The translations under genes and the position numbers were made by a program. The notes below the pieces were generated by a model. It saw nothing but the letters and a program-made list of their open reading frames with translations. It was not told the DNA's origin and did not search any database. Positions 12,809-23,934 of a stretch of DNA of 64,000 bases are shown in pieces (the first letter of the stretch is position 1; each line of letters begins with the position of its first letter). Where the stretch lies: the NCBI GenBank assembly GCA_003254925.1, contig QANZ01010907.1, positions 1-64,000 on the forward strand. Reading direction: 5' to 3'. The stretch comes from Chamaecrista fasciculata. Taxonomy: Eukaryota > Streptophyta > Magnoliopsida > Fabales > Fabaceae.

Positions 12809-13193
12809 GATATATGTTTGATACAATTTTTTTTCCTTGTTATTTTAGTTACATAAATCACGAAATACATTTAACAACACTCGAGCATTTAATATATAGT
12901 ACTACTAAAAGAATTAAGAGGAGTACCAAAAATGAAGAGAAAGAAATACATCTGTGCATGAATCAACAAAATTAATGAATTACATGAAATTACAGGGGAG
13001 ACATAAGGAAAACACATACATACAACACATAATTACGCACCCCTTCAATGTGAGCAAGCAGTGAGACACATGACATATATAGGGGAAGAGTTGATCAAAA
13101 ATAGTGCTCCCAAAAAAATTAAACAAAGGACAAAAAAGGTACAAAGTGAAAAGTTGATCAAGGATGGAGTGATCACATGGGTGAGCTAGCTAG
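12809..13193. other. 3' flank of the LIM gene
   Basis: Minus-strand sequence downstream of the LIM stop codon. It probably contains the 3' UTR, but no poly(A) signal could be assigned with confidence. No other gene was seen. Confidence 0.4.
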
Positions 13194-16100
13194 CTAAGTA
13201 TCTTCTTGTTCTGGCTTTGGCTCATCGGCGACGGCGGCTGCGGCTTCCGAGTCGGAAGCGGTGTCAGCCGGTTCGGGCGGTGGAGATTTGGGTCCTTCGG
13301 AGTCGGACTCGAGGGCCTTCTCAGCAGCCTGTTGGAGCTCATTCTTCTTCAAGGAAGAAGATCTAGCAATATTGTTGTAGCTGCCTTTCTCCTTGAACAA
13401 TTGAGCAAAATGGGGCTTGCAATAAAGGAATCCATCAAGAGCAGCATAGTTTGAAGGAGAGATGGAGCACCCTCCATGAGCACATCTGAAGCATGATTTA
13501 TGGTAAAATTCTCCTTCCACGGTCACCTATATATATTATATACAACATGCATTAACGTCAGTTGATTCATATAATTCATATAATTAATCTTATCTAATAG
13601 AAAAAGATTTTGCCTTGTTACTGTATACATGAAGGATAAATTCAATATCAAACTAAAAGATACAACTATTTGCAATACTTTTTTTTTCAAAAAACTTTAT
13701 AAAATAAATGTCCAAATTAAATTTTCATAAATTGATACGAGTTCCACGTTGAGCGATTAGTTAAAGGTAAGACATTATATTAAACTTTGGGATCTCCAAT
13801 CTCAACGACTAGCAAGTGTAATTTTCCTAAGAATTTATACTCGCAAGTCGTATCATAAAATTCAACGTGATAACATGACTTGAACCACCATCATTGTGTT
13901 ACATGTATGCCGATTGTTGTTACATTTAGAACAGTAACCCTTCTCTTTACAATTGATTCGACAAGAATTGAATTTATAATCTTAATTCTAATTAATACTG
14001 ATTATTAGATCAAACGCTTTTAATTCCATCCTATAACACAAAAAGTTTACAAGTTTATATGTTAAGTATAATTTCAAAGTATTACCTTTTCGAGTGGGTA
14101 TACAGTTTTCTTGCAGGATGAACATTTGTCTTGAGTCCCAGAGAACATGGCCGACAATTTGCTTGGTGCTCTTGACTGTAAATATTTCAAGATAATTAAT
14201 TAATGTGAATTCATCAAAACAGAGAAATAAAATACAACATGTATATATAATTTTAAGCACACATATGTATATATATAACACGTATAGGGTCCGTTTGGTA
14301 GAGTGTAAAGTGAGGGTATGTAAAGTAAAGAATTCCTAATTTGTCCCTCTCACTCCCATCCCATCTTCTTTCTCTTTGACGGCGGACGGCGGCGACGACC
14401 ACCGTGGACGACGACGGCGACCACCATGGACGGCGGCAGCGACCACCGTGGATGGCGGCAGCGACCACCCTGGACAGTGGCGGCAACCACCGTGGACGGT
14501 GGTTGACGGCGGCGACGGCGGCCGTGAGCGGTGACAGCGGTGGTGGCCTTGTGGTGATTGTGAGAGGGGCATTTTTGTCATTTTTTTCTAGATCTATTTT
14601 ACTTTCCCTTTCTCACCTTTTTATACCAAACACTTTCAATCTTTATCTACTTTACATTTCCTCGACTACTTTTTCTTTCTCTCACAAACTTTCTCTTATA
14701 AAACTCTTTCCTTTACTTACCCACTCCCTACCAAACGGACCCGTAAATAAGACATAGGGACGTACCAGCTCATTGGGAGGCTTTCCAACTGATTCACAAT
14801 ACGATGAAACAAGATTTAATTTATTAGTCAGCCTTGAAACCATGATCACCAAGTACTTCAATTATTTAACATATATATATATAAAGGTAATTTACTAAAA
14901 TATAGGGTAAATTACATTTTGGTACTAAGGTATGGACCGATTTCACTTTGATACCATGTTCTTTCAAAAATGACATTTTGGTACCTTGTTCTATTCGCGG
15001 TTAGCACTTTGATACCCAAAACTTTTTTTTGGTTACCTCTTGATAGAAAAAAGCATGTGTAGGTCATGTGCATGGTAAAAAAAATATGAAATTCACCATT
15101 CTAAACTCATATTTCACGATTTAGCCTTCAAAAAGCACGATTCAGTATGTATTTGAAGGCAGAGGATTTCATGTTTTTTTAGCCTGAATCGCAAAATCTG
15201 AGTTTAGGAGGGTGAATTTCGTATTTTTTACCATGCACATGATTTGCACATGCTTTTTTTTTCGGTCAAAAAGTAACGGAAAAAAGAATGTTGAGTACCA
15301 AAGTGCTAACGACGAATAGAACGGGTACTAAAATGTCACTTTTGAAAGAACAATATACCAATTTTATGAAAAAGAAAAAAGAACAGCGTACCAAAGTGAA
15401 ATTAGCTTATACCTCAGAATACCAAAGTGTAATTTATCTTAAAATATAAATGCCATATATATACATATATATAATTTGAAAATGGATCCAATTAAGATAT
15501 ATGCAACATACAAGAGGATTTCCTGGAGACGCCACCACTGCTCTTGAAAGCCTGCTCAAAATGAGGCTTGCAGTACAAAACTCCATCCAGCGTCGAGTAA
15601 TTGCTTATCTGTAATTAATAAATAAATTGAACCCCACAATAAAAAACACCAATTAATTAATTAAACGCTTCACATTTCACGTTTTTTACGGATTTAGATC
15701 TCTAAAGTGAAATTTTTGGTGCATTTTGTGCCATTTAAACAAAAAAGATATAATTAAAGAGATAGAAAAACTGCATTTTCCATTTTTATGAGACCTACAC
15801 TTGTTTTTCTGTCTATCTCTTACGGACAACTCAATTTTAGATTATCCAAACATCACAATGTATATGGGTCAAAATTTTATTTTAATTCTCAAAGATTTTT
15901 TTATTCTATTTTGATCTTTAAACTTTTTTATTTGTTTCGTCGTTTATCATAATATGATTTTTTGTGGTAGAAATGAACGATTTATCTCTTATATAAGTGA
16001 GTTGATAAAAAAATGTTTTTTTCTTAATAAAAAATTAAAGATAAATTTGTAATTGACTTTTCTTTTTAAGAATGAAATTTTTTTCTTTATGTAACACTCA

Positions 16101-17050
16101 CTTATTTGGACATATATAAGAAATAGGCTTAAGTGCACTTTTAATCTCCTGACTTTCGCAAATGTCTAAATTTGGTCCCCTAATTTTTTTTCTTGCAATT
16201 TTGGTCCCCTAACTTTTAAAAACGTCTCACCGTTGGTTCCAAGTGCACTTCCATTCATTATCTGCCATTAGTGTGATCTGACAGACTGAGTTGACTAATG
16301 ATGTGGCAAATATAGATGAAGTGGATCAAAAAATGACCATTATACAACAAATTACAATATTTTAAGAACGAATCAACAAGACTTAGCCGAACAAAAGGAC
16401 TCAAAATGTTGCATAATGGTCCTTTTTTAATCCACTTCACTCATATTTGCCACATCATTAGCCAACTCAGTCTGCCAGATTAGCACTAACGACAGATAAT
16501 GGATGGAAGTGCACTTGGGACCAATGGTGAGACATTTTCAAAAGTTAGGAGACCGAAATTGCAACAAAAAAGTTAGGGGACCAAATTGAGCCGTTTTCAA
16601 AAGTTAAGGGACTAAAATTGCAAAAAAAAAAATTTAGGGACCAAATTAAAACCTTTGCGAAAGTTAAAGGACTAAAAGTGCACTTAAGCCTAAAAAATAA
16701 ATCATTCAGATTAGGTATCAAGTTCAAAGATAACGACAATAATCATATGAAACCATGTTTCGAATAGTGAAGAAATATGAAAGTTCGAAGATCAAAACAG
16801 AATCGAGAAAAAAAAAGTTGAGGACTAAAACAGAGTTCACCTTATATAGTTTGAGAATCAAAAAGAGATTTTGACCATATGGATATCCCTATATCAGTGA
16901 AACAGAAATATTTACCGCAAGTTGGCTATTGCAGTGGCTGCATTTGAAGCAGGTCTTGTGATAACTGACACCATCTGCTGATAAAGTGTCGATAAAATGA
17001 ACAGTTTTATCACAAGCTTTGCATTTTTGCTGGGTTCCGCTGAACGACAT
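13194..17050 (-). CDS. PLIM2-like: two-LIM-domain protein, PLIM2-type actin-bundling protein
   Basis: Exons: 17050-16916, 15608-15512, 14788-14766 (a 23-nt micro-exon), 14175-14086 and 13526-13194, coding for 225 aa with matching phases. LIM1 zinc ligands are C10, C13, H31, C34, C37, C40, C58 and H61. LIM2 ligands are C103, C106, H124, C127, C130, C135, C151 and H154. The linker (about residues 62-95) ends SKLSAMFSGTQDKC, as in plant LIMs. After LIM2 comes a Ser/Lys patch and an acidic, proline-rich tail (about 175-225, ending PEPKPEQEDT). Plant two-LIM proteins of this CRP-like family bundle actin filaments and can enter the nucleus. The long acidic tail points to the pollen-enriched PLIM2 branch rather than WLIM; that is inference. 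Introns 1, 2 and 3 each contain a different MITE. Confidence 0.92.
14287..14742. mobile_element. PIF/Harbinger-like (Tourist-type) MITE, family T1 copy 1, in LIM intron 3
   Basis: Terminal inverted repeats GGGTCCGTTTGGTA and TACCAAACGGACCC bound the element. Flanking trinucleotides are ATA and GTA, a decayed or ambiguous TSD. The core (about 14383-14540) is a GC-rich array of units close to GACCACCGTGGACGGCGG. A second copy at 33136-33626 has a related but shorter GC-rich core and a clean TTA duplication. Confidence 0.8.
14905..15439. mobile_element. Mutator-like fold-back MITE, family M2 copy 1, in LIM intron 2
   Basis: It starts GGGTAAATTACATTTTGGTA and ends in the near complement. A perfect 9-bp duplication TAAAATATA lies at 14896-14904 and 15440-15448. 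The whole element is one imperfect hairpin. A relative is at 49307-49833. Confidence 0.85.
16126..16690. mobile_element. Mutator-like fold-back MITE in LIM intron 1
   Basis: Ends are GGCTTAAGTGCACTTTTA and its complement. The 9-bp flanks TAAGAAATA (16117-16125) and TAAAAAATA (16691-16699) agree at 8 of 9 positions. The arms pair along the element, with a central palindrome around CAAAAAATGACCATTATA and its counterpart. Confidence 0.85.
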
Positions 17051-17632
17051 TTCTTAAATATTTTTATAATTTTTTTTTTAATTTCTATATGTAATTTTTT
17101 TTTTCTTTTTCGTCCTTTTGTGTTGGCCTTCTTAAACGTATCGTTTAAAGAGCAGCGTTCAGCGATGAACCAACAAGAGTGTTTCTGATCATTTCAATGA
17201 GACCAATTTGAGGTACAGAAAAAGAAGTGAAATAAATAGGTGTATTTCTATTTCTCATCCTTGTGGTTTTCACATGCGAAATTAAAGGTCAACTTCAATT
17301 TATTTAGGTTTGTGCATGATCGTAGATACTCTTGCATGTCTAATTTTAGATTCCGACAATAATGTTGGAAATTGTATGACCAGGTCTTAATTATTTCACA
17401 ATTCACAGGTTTTTTATTTTAGTTGCTCATATGGTTAATGGAATAGTTGAGAGAATTGGCCAGTTCAATAATTGGTCGGAATGGGAATTGGTGCTTATTA
17501 TCCAATCTCAAAGCATAGAATTGATTGCCTAAAGAATCGTTTAAGAATAAATTTTTTTTTTATAAAAACCGACTAGCTTCATAGATGAACCGGTTTATTC
17601 TAGAAAAAAAATATATATGATTTTTTTAGTTT
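17051..17632. other. 5' flank of the LIM gene
   Basis: Upstream sequence of the minus-strand LIM gene, presumably 5' UTR and promoter. No element with a firm signal was recognised. Confidence 0.4.
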
Positions 17633-17998
17633 GGTAAAAGTATTTTTGGTATTACCAAAGTGTGAGTTTTTTTATTTTTAGATCAATGTACCCCCAAAGT
17701 ATAGGATTGGTTTCAATTGTACTCCAAATTTTTTTTTTGGAAAAATTATACCCCTAATCTTTATTTTTTGCATCAATTGTACCATCAATCTTTTTTATTT
17801 TTGTATCAATTGCATCCTCAATTTGAGAGTATAATTGACTCAACTGTGAAATATTAGGGGTACAATTGACCCAAAAAACTTTGAGAGTACAATTGTTACT
17901 GACATCATATTTTAATATTACAATTAACTTAAAAAGAACTTTGGAAGTACAACTGAAACTGACCTCATATATTTTAGAGATACCAAAAGTACTTTTGC
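17633..17998. mobile_element. fold-back MITE, Mutator-like
   Basis: The left end GGTAAAAGTATTTTTGGTAT pairs with the right end ATACCAAAAGTACTTTTGC. Flanking TTTTAGTTT and TTTTTAGTT are offset by one base. It lies upstream of the LIM gene and about 920 bases downstream of the NF-YC stop. Confidence 0.6.
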
Positions 17999-18613
17999 TT
18001 TTTAGTTTTTTGAAGTTTCAAAAGAAAATAATATTTTTTTATATTTTTTTATAAAAGTATTAAATTAAGCATTTCGAAATCTAAAAATTTTGAAATATTT
18101 TATGAGTACTAAACATATAATATAATCTTAATTTTTACAACTGTAAAAAAAATACAACAAAAAATATGAAAAACTTTTTTATAGAAGATTGAGATATTTT
18201 ATAAAATATAAAAAATTATGTTGTATCATATTTTTCATATTATTATTTTTATAAAAATAAAAGAATAATTAATTTATTATATAACTATACTATCTATACT
18301 ATTATATATTTGAGGAACTTTTTACTAGTCGGTTTTTCAATCTATAGTATAAAATAAATATATTGGGAGAAATCAAACTTATTATAGGTATACAATGTGA
18401 ATGATCATATATCGGGAGAAATCAAGCTCATAATACACAACATGAATGATCATATACCAAAGTTGGATATTAATTTCAAATTAGTGTAATGGTAACAATA
18501 TATATATTAGATGAAAAAACTTATAAGTTTTTCATCATCACCATTTACAGATACATATATATAATTGAAATTTGAAAAGTTTCATATATAAATATATATA
18601 TATATATATTTAA

Positions 18614-18919
18614 GAGTAAACTACAAAATTGGTCCCTGGATTATTGGCTCGCTGACAGATTGGTCCCCGAATTTAGGAAATTGACAAATAGGTCCCCGAA
18701 TTTTTCTAACGAGTCAAATAGGTCCCCGAATTTTTCTAATGTTGGTCAAATAGATCCCCGAAATAACATGCACAGAAGGACCTATATGACAAATGTTAGA
18801 AAAATTCGAGGACCTATTTGACTCGTTAGAAAAATTCGAGGACCTATTTGTCAATTTCCTAAATTGGGGACCAATCTGTTAGCGAGTCATTAATCCAGGA
18901 CCAATTTACTAGTTTACTC
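18614..18919. mobile_element. fold-back MITE touching the NF-YC stop codon
   Basis: A 306-bp hairpin with ends GAGTAAACTA and TAGTTTACTC; the arms share blocks such as GACCTATTTGACTCGTTAGA. ATTTAAGA occurs on both sides (about 18608-18615 and 18920-18927), a probable target duplication. The right copy contains the NF-YC stop codon, so the element occupies the start of that gene's 3' UTR. Confidence 0.75.
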
Positions 18920-18921
18920 AT

Positions 18922-19284
18922 TTAAGAATCCATGGGCATAGGAGTAGTAGAAGAAGAAGGGGAGGGAGAATTATTGGAAACCAAAGTGACCAAAAAGTCA
19001 AAGAGATCAGTGGCAATAATGGCCGAAGCGACGTCGTCTTTGAGAAGAGTTCTCCTTTTGGACTGAGTGGTCATGATCCAGGACCTTTTGGTAATTTCCT
19101 CAATGAACAATTCACAAGCTTTGGCAAAAGCAATAGGAGCCTCTCCTGAAATCATCTTCACTTCATCTCCTGAACCTGATTTCTTCATTATCTTCTTAAT
19201 CCTTGCTAATGGCAGACAATGAGGCCCCATTTTTCCAGAAATACCCCCACAGTGTATTCCTGAATATGCTCCTGCTTGTCTCAT
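18922..19284 (-). CDS. NF-YC: nuclear factor Y subunit C (NF-YC / HAP5), short form
   Basis: A single-exon 120-aa protein starting [10 protein letters not shown]. The histone-fold domain covers about residues 23-103. It begins [14 protein letters not shown], continues [20 protein letters not shown] and [20 protein letters not shown], and closes DFLVTLV, all diagnostic of NF-YC. NF-YC dimerises with NF-YB through this fold, and the dimer then recruits NF-YA (CCAAT binding) or other factors such as CONSTANS-like proteins. Q-rich tails of larger NF-YCs are absent; only a Ser/Pro tail of about 17 residues follows. A compact class of about 120 aa exists in eudicots, so this looks complete. The stop codon lies within a probable MITE target duplication. 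A TATA-like motif lies 75 bases upstream of the ATG. Confidence 0.93.
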   Translation of the reverse strand: MRQAGAYSGIHCGGISGKMGPHCLPLARIKKIMKKSGSGDEVKMISGEAPIAFAKACELFIEEITKRSWIMTTQSKRRTLLKDDVASAIIATDLFDFLVTLVSNNSPSPSSSTTPMPMDS

Positions 19285-19358
19285 TATTATTAATTTTATT
19301 CTATATATAATCTTCTTTTAATGATATATGTGTGTGAAGCTAATAATAGCCATGCAGG

Positions 19359-19368
19359 TTTATATATA
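19359..19368 (-). promoter_or_regulatory. candidate TATA box of NF-YC
   Basis: On the minus strand this reads TATATATAAAC, 75 bases upstream of the NF-YC ATG, a plausible place for a core promoter with a short 5' UTR. AT-rich context makes chance occurrence easy. Confidence 0.35.
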
Positions 19369-19469
19369 CGTTGGTGTGAAAGCTTAGGGTAACAGAAAAG
19401 TTAGTTAAGGTTTCATCACTGGCCGGTTAACTCACATTGTCTAATTCATAATCTAATTAATTAATTATT

Positions 19470-19858
19470 GACCAAAGTGCAAATTTGGTCCCATATCTTT
19501 TGTCAGTTTCCAATTTGGTCCTATATATTTTTTGTCTCATATCTTTAGGTCAGGTCCTAATTTGGTCTCATATCTTTTTTTTGTTGCAGATTTGACCATA
19601 TATATCTTTGGGTCCATTGTAGAATTGGTCTTATATCGTTGAGTCTATTGCAGAAGTGGTCTCATATCTTTGGAAAAGGATCAATTAACGATTGATCCTT
19701 TTTTAAAGATATGAGACCAATTCTGCAACCTAACCAAAAGATATAGGACCAAATTGGGACCTTTTGAAAAGATATAAGACCAAAAGTACAACAAAAAATT
19801 ATACAAGACCAAATTGGAAATTTATCAAAAGATATGGGACCCAATTTGCACTTTGACC
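19470..19858. mobile_element. Mutator-like fold-back MITE
   Basis: It starts GACCAAAGTGCAAATTTGGT, and the right end is the near complement. A perfect 9-bp duplication TTAATTATT lies at 19461-19469 and 19859-19867. It lies about 185 bases upstream of the NF-YC ATG, so it may sit in the promoter. Confidence 0.88.
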
Positions 19859-20045
19859 TTAATTATTTAACTAATTAATGCACGGCCGGCCAGCCTGCTT
19901 TAGCCGCCGGCTAATTCAATCTAATTAATTGTTTACTCTCTCTTTAATTATATGCTGAATCAAGAAAAATGCGTTTTTCTCTCTTATGTAATTTGTTAAG
20001 TCAAAGAAACAATTGGTGTAAATTATTCCTTAATATATATATATA

Positions 20046-21314
20046 GGCAAAACACCCTTTCATGCCCCTAACGTTTGCAGTGATTTTCAGTTATGCCCTT
20101 AACGTTTCATTTTGTTCAGACATGCCCTCAATGTGCAACCAACGTTTCAATTATGCCCTCAATTTTGACTCAATGCACATGTGGCAATTTTTTTTTGCTT
20201 ATGTGTCATTTTTTTTGTTTGACTTGATTACGTGGCATCATGACTGGGCATTCTTATTTTTTTTTCCACCTTGGCATGATGACTGGATTTACATTTTTGA
20301 ACATAAAAATTGAGTAAACTAGCAAATCAGTCCCTGGATTTACATTTTTCATCATCTTCATTCATTTTAGTCCCAAATTCTCAAAATAAAATTGTAAAGT
20401 GTCCCAAAACACTTCCAAACATTTCAATTTAGTCCTTAAAAGTATTAAAAACCCTAAAACCTAAACTCTAAAATTCTAAACCCTAACCCCTAAACCCCTA
20501 AAAAAACCACTCTCTTGCAATTTGGTCCCTAGGTCCTCAAATTTATTAAATCAGAATTAAAAAAAAATTGGTCCCTAAATCCTAATTTCATTATCATCTT
20601 CATCTTCTTCTTCATCATCATCATCATCTTCTTCAGAAGCTGCCTTTCTGACCATCCAATACTGATTGCTGAGAAAGTGAAGAAGACAAGGCACCAACCA
20701 ATTCAACACTCCCTGACTCGACGCGCCACCAACACTAACAACACTTCCTATCACCACCAACACTGCCGCCTTCGCCTTACACACCTCATTCTTCGCTAAG
20801 TTTAGGTTTAGGGGTTAGGGTTTTTTAGGGGTTTAGGGGTGGTTTTTTTAGGGGTTTAGGGGTTTAGGGGTTAGGGTTTAGAATTTTAGAGTTTAGGTTT
20901 TAGGGTTTTTAATACTTTTAAGGACTAAATTGAAATGTTTGGAAGTGTTTTGGGACACTTTACAATTTTATTTTGAGAATTTGGGACTAAAATGAATGAA
21001 GATGATGAAAAATGTAAATCCAGGGACTGATTTGCTAGTTTACTCAATTTTTATGTTCAAAAATGTAAATTCAGTCATCATGCCAAGGTGGAAAAAATAA
21101 AAAATAAGAATGCCCAGTCATGATGTCACGTAATCAAGTCAAACAAAAAAAATGACACATAAGCAAAAAAAATTGCCACATGTGCATTGAGTCAAAATTG
21201 AGGGCATAATTGAAACGTTGGTTGCACATTGAGGGCATGTCTGAACAAAATGAAACGTTAAGGGCATAACTAAAAATCACCGCAAACGTTAGGGGTATGA
21301 AAGGGTGTTTTGCC
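20046..21314. mobile_element. giant fold-back element (1.27 kb) with telomere-like arms and a captured gene piece
   Basis: The outer ends GGCAAAACACCCTTTC and GAAAGGGTGTTTTGCC are exact complements. The arms stay almost perfectly complementary for about 500 bases each, with an inner pair of GAGTAAACTAGCAAATC-type ends at about 20312 and 21046. Both arms contain telomere-like TTTAGGG/CCCTAAA runs (20451-20510; 20801-20910). The unpaired centre (about 20575-20800) holds a coding-like piece. The flanks are (TA)n, so a 9-bp duplication cannot be proved. A one-arm relative lies at 23935-24066. Confidence 0.85.
20575..20784 (-). pseudogene. captured fragment resembling a TORTIFOLIA1/SPIRAL2-like HEAT-repeat protein
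   Basis: The minus frame gives KAKAAVLVVIGSVVSVGGAS, NWLVPCLLHFLSNQYWMVRK and AASEE. This matches my memory of plant TOR1/SPIRAL2 microtubule-associated proteins (SKAALL-VIGSV-VGGASS...WLVPCL-EFLSS-DW-VRKAAAEAL). After AASEE the sequence dissolves into a TCT/TCA microsatellite coding D and E. It is a fragment with no gene context, in the loop of a fold-back element. The assignment is by eye and moderate. Confidence 0.5.
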
Positions 21315-22334
21315 TATATATGTATATATATATATACTAGTTACCATCAAGTCATTAGAATTATACATGATTATTATGTAGAATCAGACAAAAATGCGCT
21401 TTTTTCAGCTATTGTTTTGTTTAACTAAGCTGTCAGTGGTTTTATTTTAGTAGAATTGCATAACGTCATGTACTAATTGGGACCTAAAACTCAATATGGT
21501 ACACGTACCTTAGATTTAATGGAATAAAATTATCAAATTATGTATATATTAGCCGCAAATTTAATTCAATTGGTTTTCATTCTAATTTTTATATATTAAA
21601 TTTTTGCTTGACTTGAGAATTACAATATAATATTGCTGTATGTTAGTTGGCAGACCCCAATCTGTGTATTAACTATTAAGCTTTCATTGTTCATCCTGCA
21701 ACTTAGTTGTTGCATAAGCAACCATAGTCTGTATAGGTTCATTTAACGGATCAATAGGACTCATTCCAATTTCCAAGTGCTTTATAATAATTATTTTCAT
21801 TTTTGTTTGGTAATTTATCTAACTCGTGTCTATTTTAAAAAGTCTCATTGCTCTAGCTATCCTTCTTGTCTATTGTTGGATGATGCTATGTATGATTTAA
21901 TTTGATAATTTTTATTTTATTATTTTTAAAGTTAAATGAAACAAAGAAATAGAAAATTAAGTGCTATAAGTCTATAACAATCCAAAGTTTTATATAATTA
22001 CCCAGGAGGTTGCTTTAAAAAGTCTCATTGCTTTAGCTATTCCTGTTCTCTATATATCGTGAGATGATGTTGTGTATGGTCTTATTTAATTTGATATTTC
22101 TTTTATTTTATTTTCTTAAAGTTAATTAATGAAACAAGGAGAGAAAGAAATAGAAAATTTTGGGTGCTATAGCAATCCAGAGTTTTATATATCATTACCC
22201 TAATTATATATGCTCTATGAATAACATTATCTTGTGATGAAGTTTGAACATAAGGTTGAATTATAATTAAATTATCACGTCCTTTAAGTTTTTTAAAAAT
22301 TTTATTTATCAGTCTCAACAATTAAATATGGTTA
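21315..22334. other. AT-rich intergenic DNA with a short internal repeat
   Basis: Two similar blocks (AAAAAGTCTCATTGCTCTAG and relatives) occur at about 21838-22012 and 22017-22200, suggesting an old tandem duplication of about 180 bp. No gene was recognised. Confidence 0.5.
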
Positions 22335-22885
22335 TATCTTTCTCGTTTTAGGTACGAATGCAACAAATCTACGAGCAATATGTTGGTTTTTATAAGTCAT
22401 TTCTTTGTCTATTTAGGGCCGTCAACAAACAAGTCAAATTAGGCTCCAAAAGTGCCTTCTCACTTCATAGTCAAACAGACAAAGTTGGTCGTATCTATCT
22501 CGTTTCATGTTCGACTGCGACGAGTTCAGAACTATGAATTACTCTTAATGATTACTTTTCCTTCCCAATTGAGATCGTCAACAAATGAAGTCACATCAGA
22601 CCCAAAAGTGATTCAGACTTGATTTGACTTCATTTGTTGATTAACTAGGTAGGAAAAGAAATAGTCAAGAATAACTCATAGTTTCGAACTCTTTGCGATC
22701 AGACTTGAAAAGAGAGAAAAATATAATCAACTTTGTTCATTTGACAGTGAAATGAGTGGCCAACTTTCAAAGCTCAATTTGACCTTGTTTGTTGATAGCT
22801 CTAACTGGACAAAGAAATGACTCGTCAAAAGCAACATGTAATTCAAGACTCATTGCACTCAAACTTGAAACGAAAGATAAAAAAC
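22335..22885. mobile_element. fold-back element, family M3 copy 1
   Basis: The left arm (AAGTCATTTCTTTGTC then GTCAACAAACAAGTCAAATT) is complementary to the right arm at about 22770-22885. Sequences of the same type occur at 48900-49250 and 53480-53760. The ends are diffuse and no duplication was found. Confidence 0.55.
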
Positions 22886-23044
22886 TACTTTCAGTTGTTT
22901 GGATCAATGAGTAAAACTTTTGGGAAACTTAGAGAATTAAAATTGCAACAGAAAAAGATAAAAGACTGTATTGCAATTTTACCTCGAAGATAAGGAACGA
23001 TATTTGCATTTCAGCTCTATTATAAATATGTTTGTGTGTGTTAT

Positions 23045-23655
23045 TAGGGATGGCAATTTCTAGGATAGTTAGGGTAACCGACCGTATCCGTCCGAAAAAA
23101 TTATTCGATATTTGTCGGATACCAGATATCAGATAGGGTACGGTAATGAAAATTAAATATTTTTCGGATATTAGGCGGATACAGATATTGCCCTCGGATA
23201 CCCTATATCCGTCCGAAATAAAAGGATAGTTAGGGTAGCTGATATCTGATACCCTATTACTTATTTAATTTTTATATTTTACATTCAATTTAATATTTTA
23301 TATATAATTATTTAAATTTAATTAATTATATTTATATATATTTTTATATAATCATTTTTTAGTTATTTTATATTTAATTTTTTTTATTTTTAAAAATAAA
23401 TTTAAAATATAAATAAATAATAATTTCATTTATTTATATTAGTTGGTGGATAATGATATCGGGTACTCGATATATCCGATATATTTTTTTTGGATATTTC
23501 AGGTATTTCAAATACCTCTCGGATACCAGATATCGGATAGAGTGCGGATACGGATAATAATTTATCGGATACGGATAGGGTACGTATATTGAATAGGATG
23601 AACGGATACGGATGGTAACAAAATCATTGGATACCCTACCCGTTTTCATATGATT
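23045..23655. mobile_element. hAT-like MITE, family H2 copy 1 (GGATAC-rich)
   Basis: It starts TAGGGATGGCAATTT and is packed with GGATAC, GATATCC and CCGTCCGA motifs, as in the intact relative at 47955-48591. The right terminus is eroded and no target duplication remains. The inner AT-rich stretch (23260-23440) also aligns with the relative. Confidence 0.75.
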
Positions 23656-23934
23656 ACAATAATATATAATTTTGAAAGATCATAATGATAATCACAAACT
23701 TGATTCCTTGGATCAATTTCAAAGATTAAGCTCAAAATAACCCCAAATTCGAAGAAAATCGGACCCGATGAACCCTAAAACGGACCAAAATGAAATGCAG
23801 CAAAACGAAGCATTTTTCTCAAAATTTCCATGTGCAAAATGATCCTTAGGAGCCGAAAATGAGTACCCATAAACTCATTTATCAAAACAAACTGAAACGA
23901 ACATGAATCGAAGTTCAAAAGTTCCGAAAAACGG

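Noticed and set aside
13206-13454. Plus-strand frame over the LIM C-terminal exon
   Set aside because: Antisense of a clearly coding exon with zinc ligands in place.
23045-23655. Possible CRISPR-like or satellite array of GGATAC phrases
   Set aside because: Plant nuclear DNA, with no constant repeat-spacer spacing. The related intact copy shows it is a hAT-like MITE.
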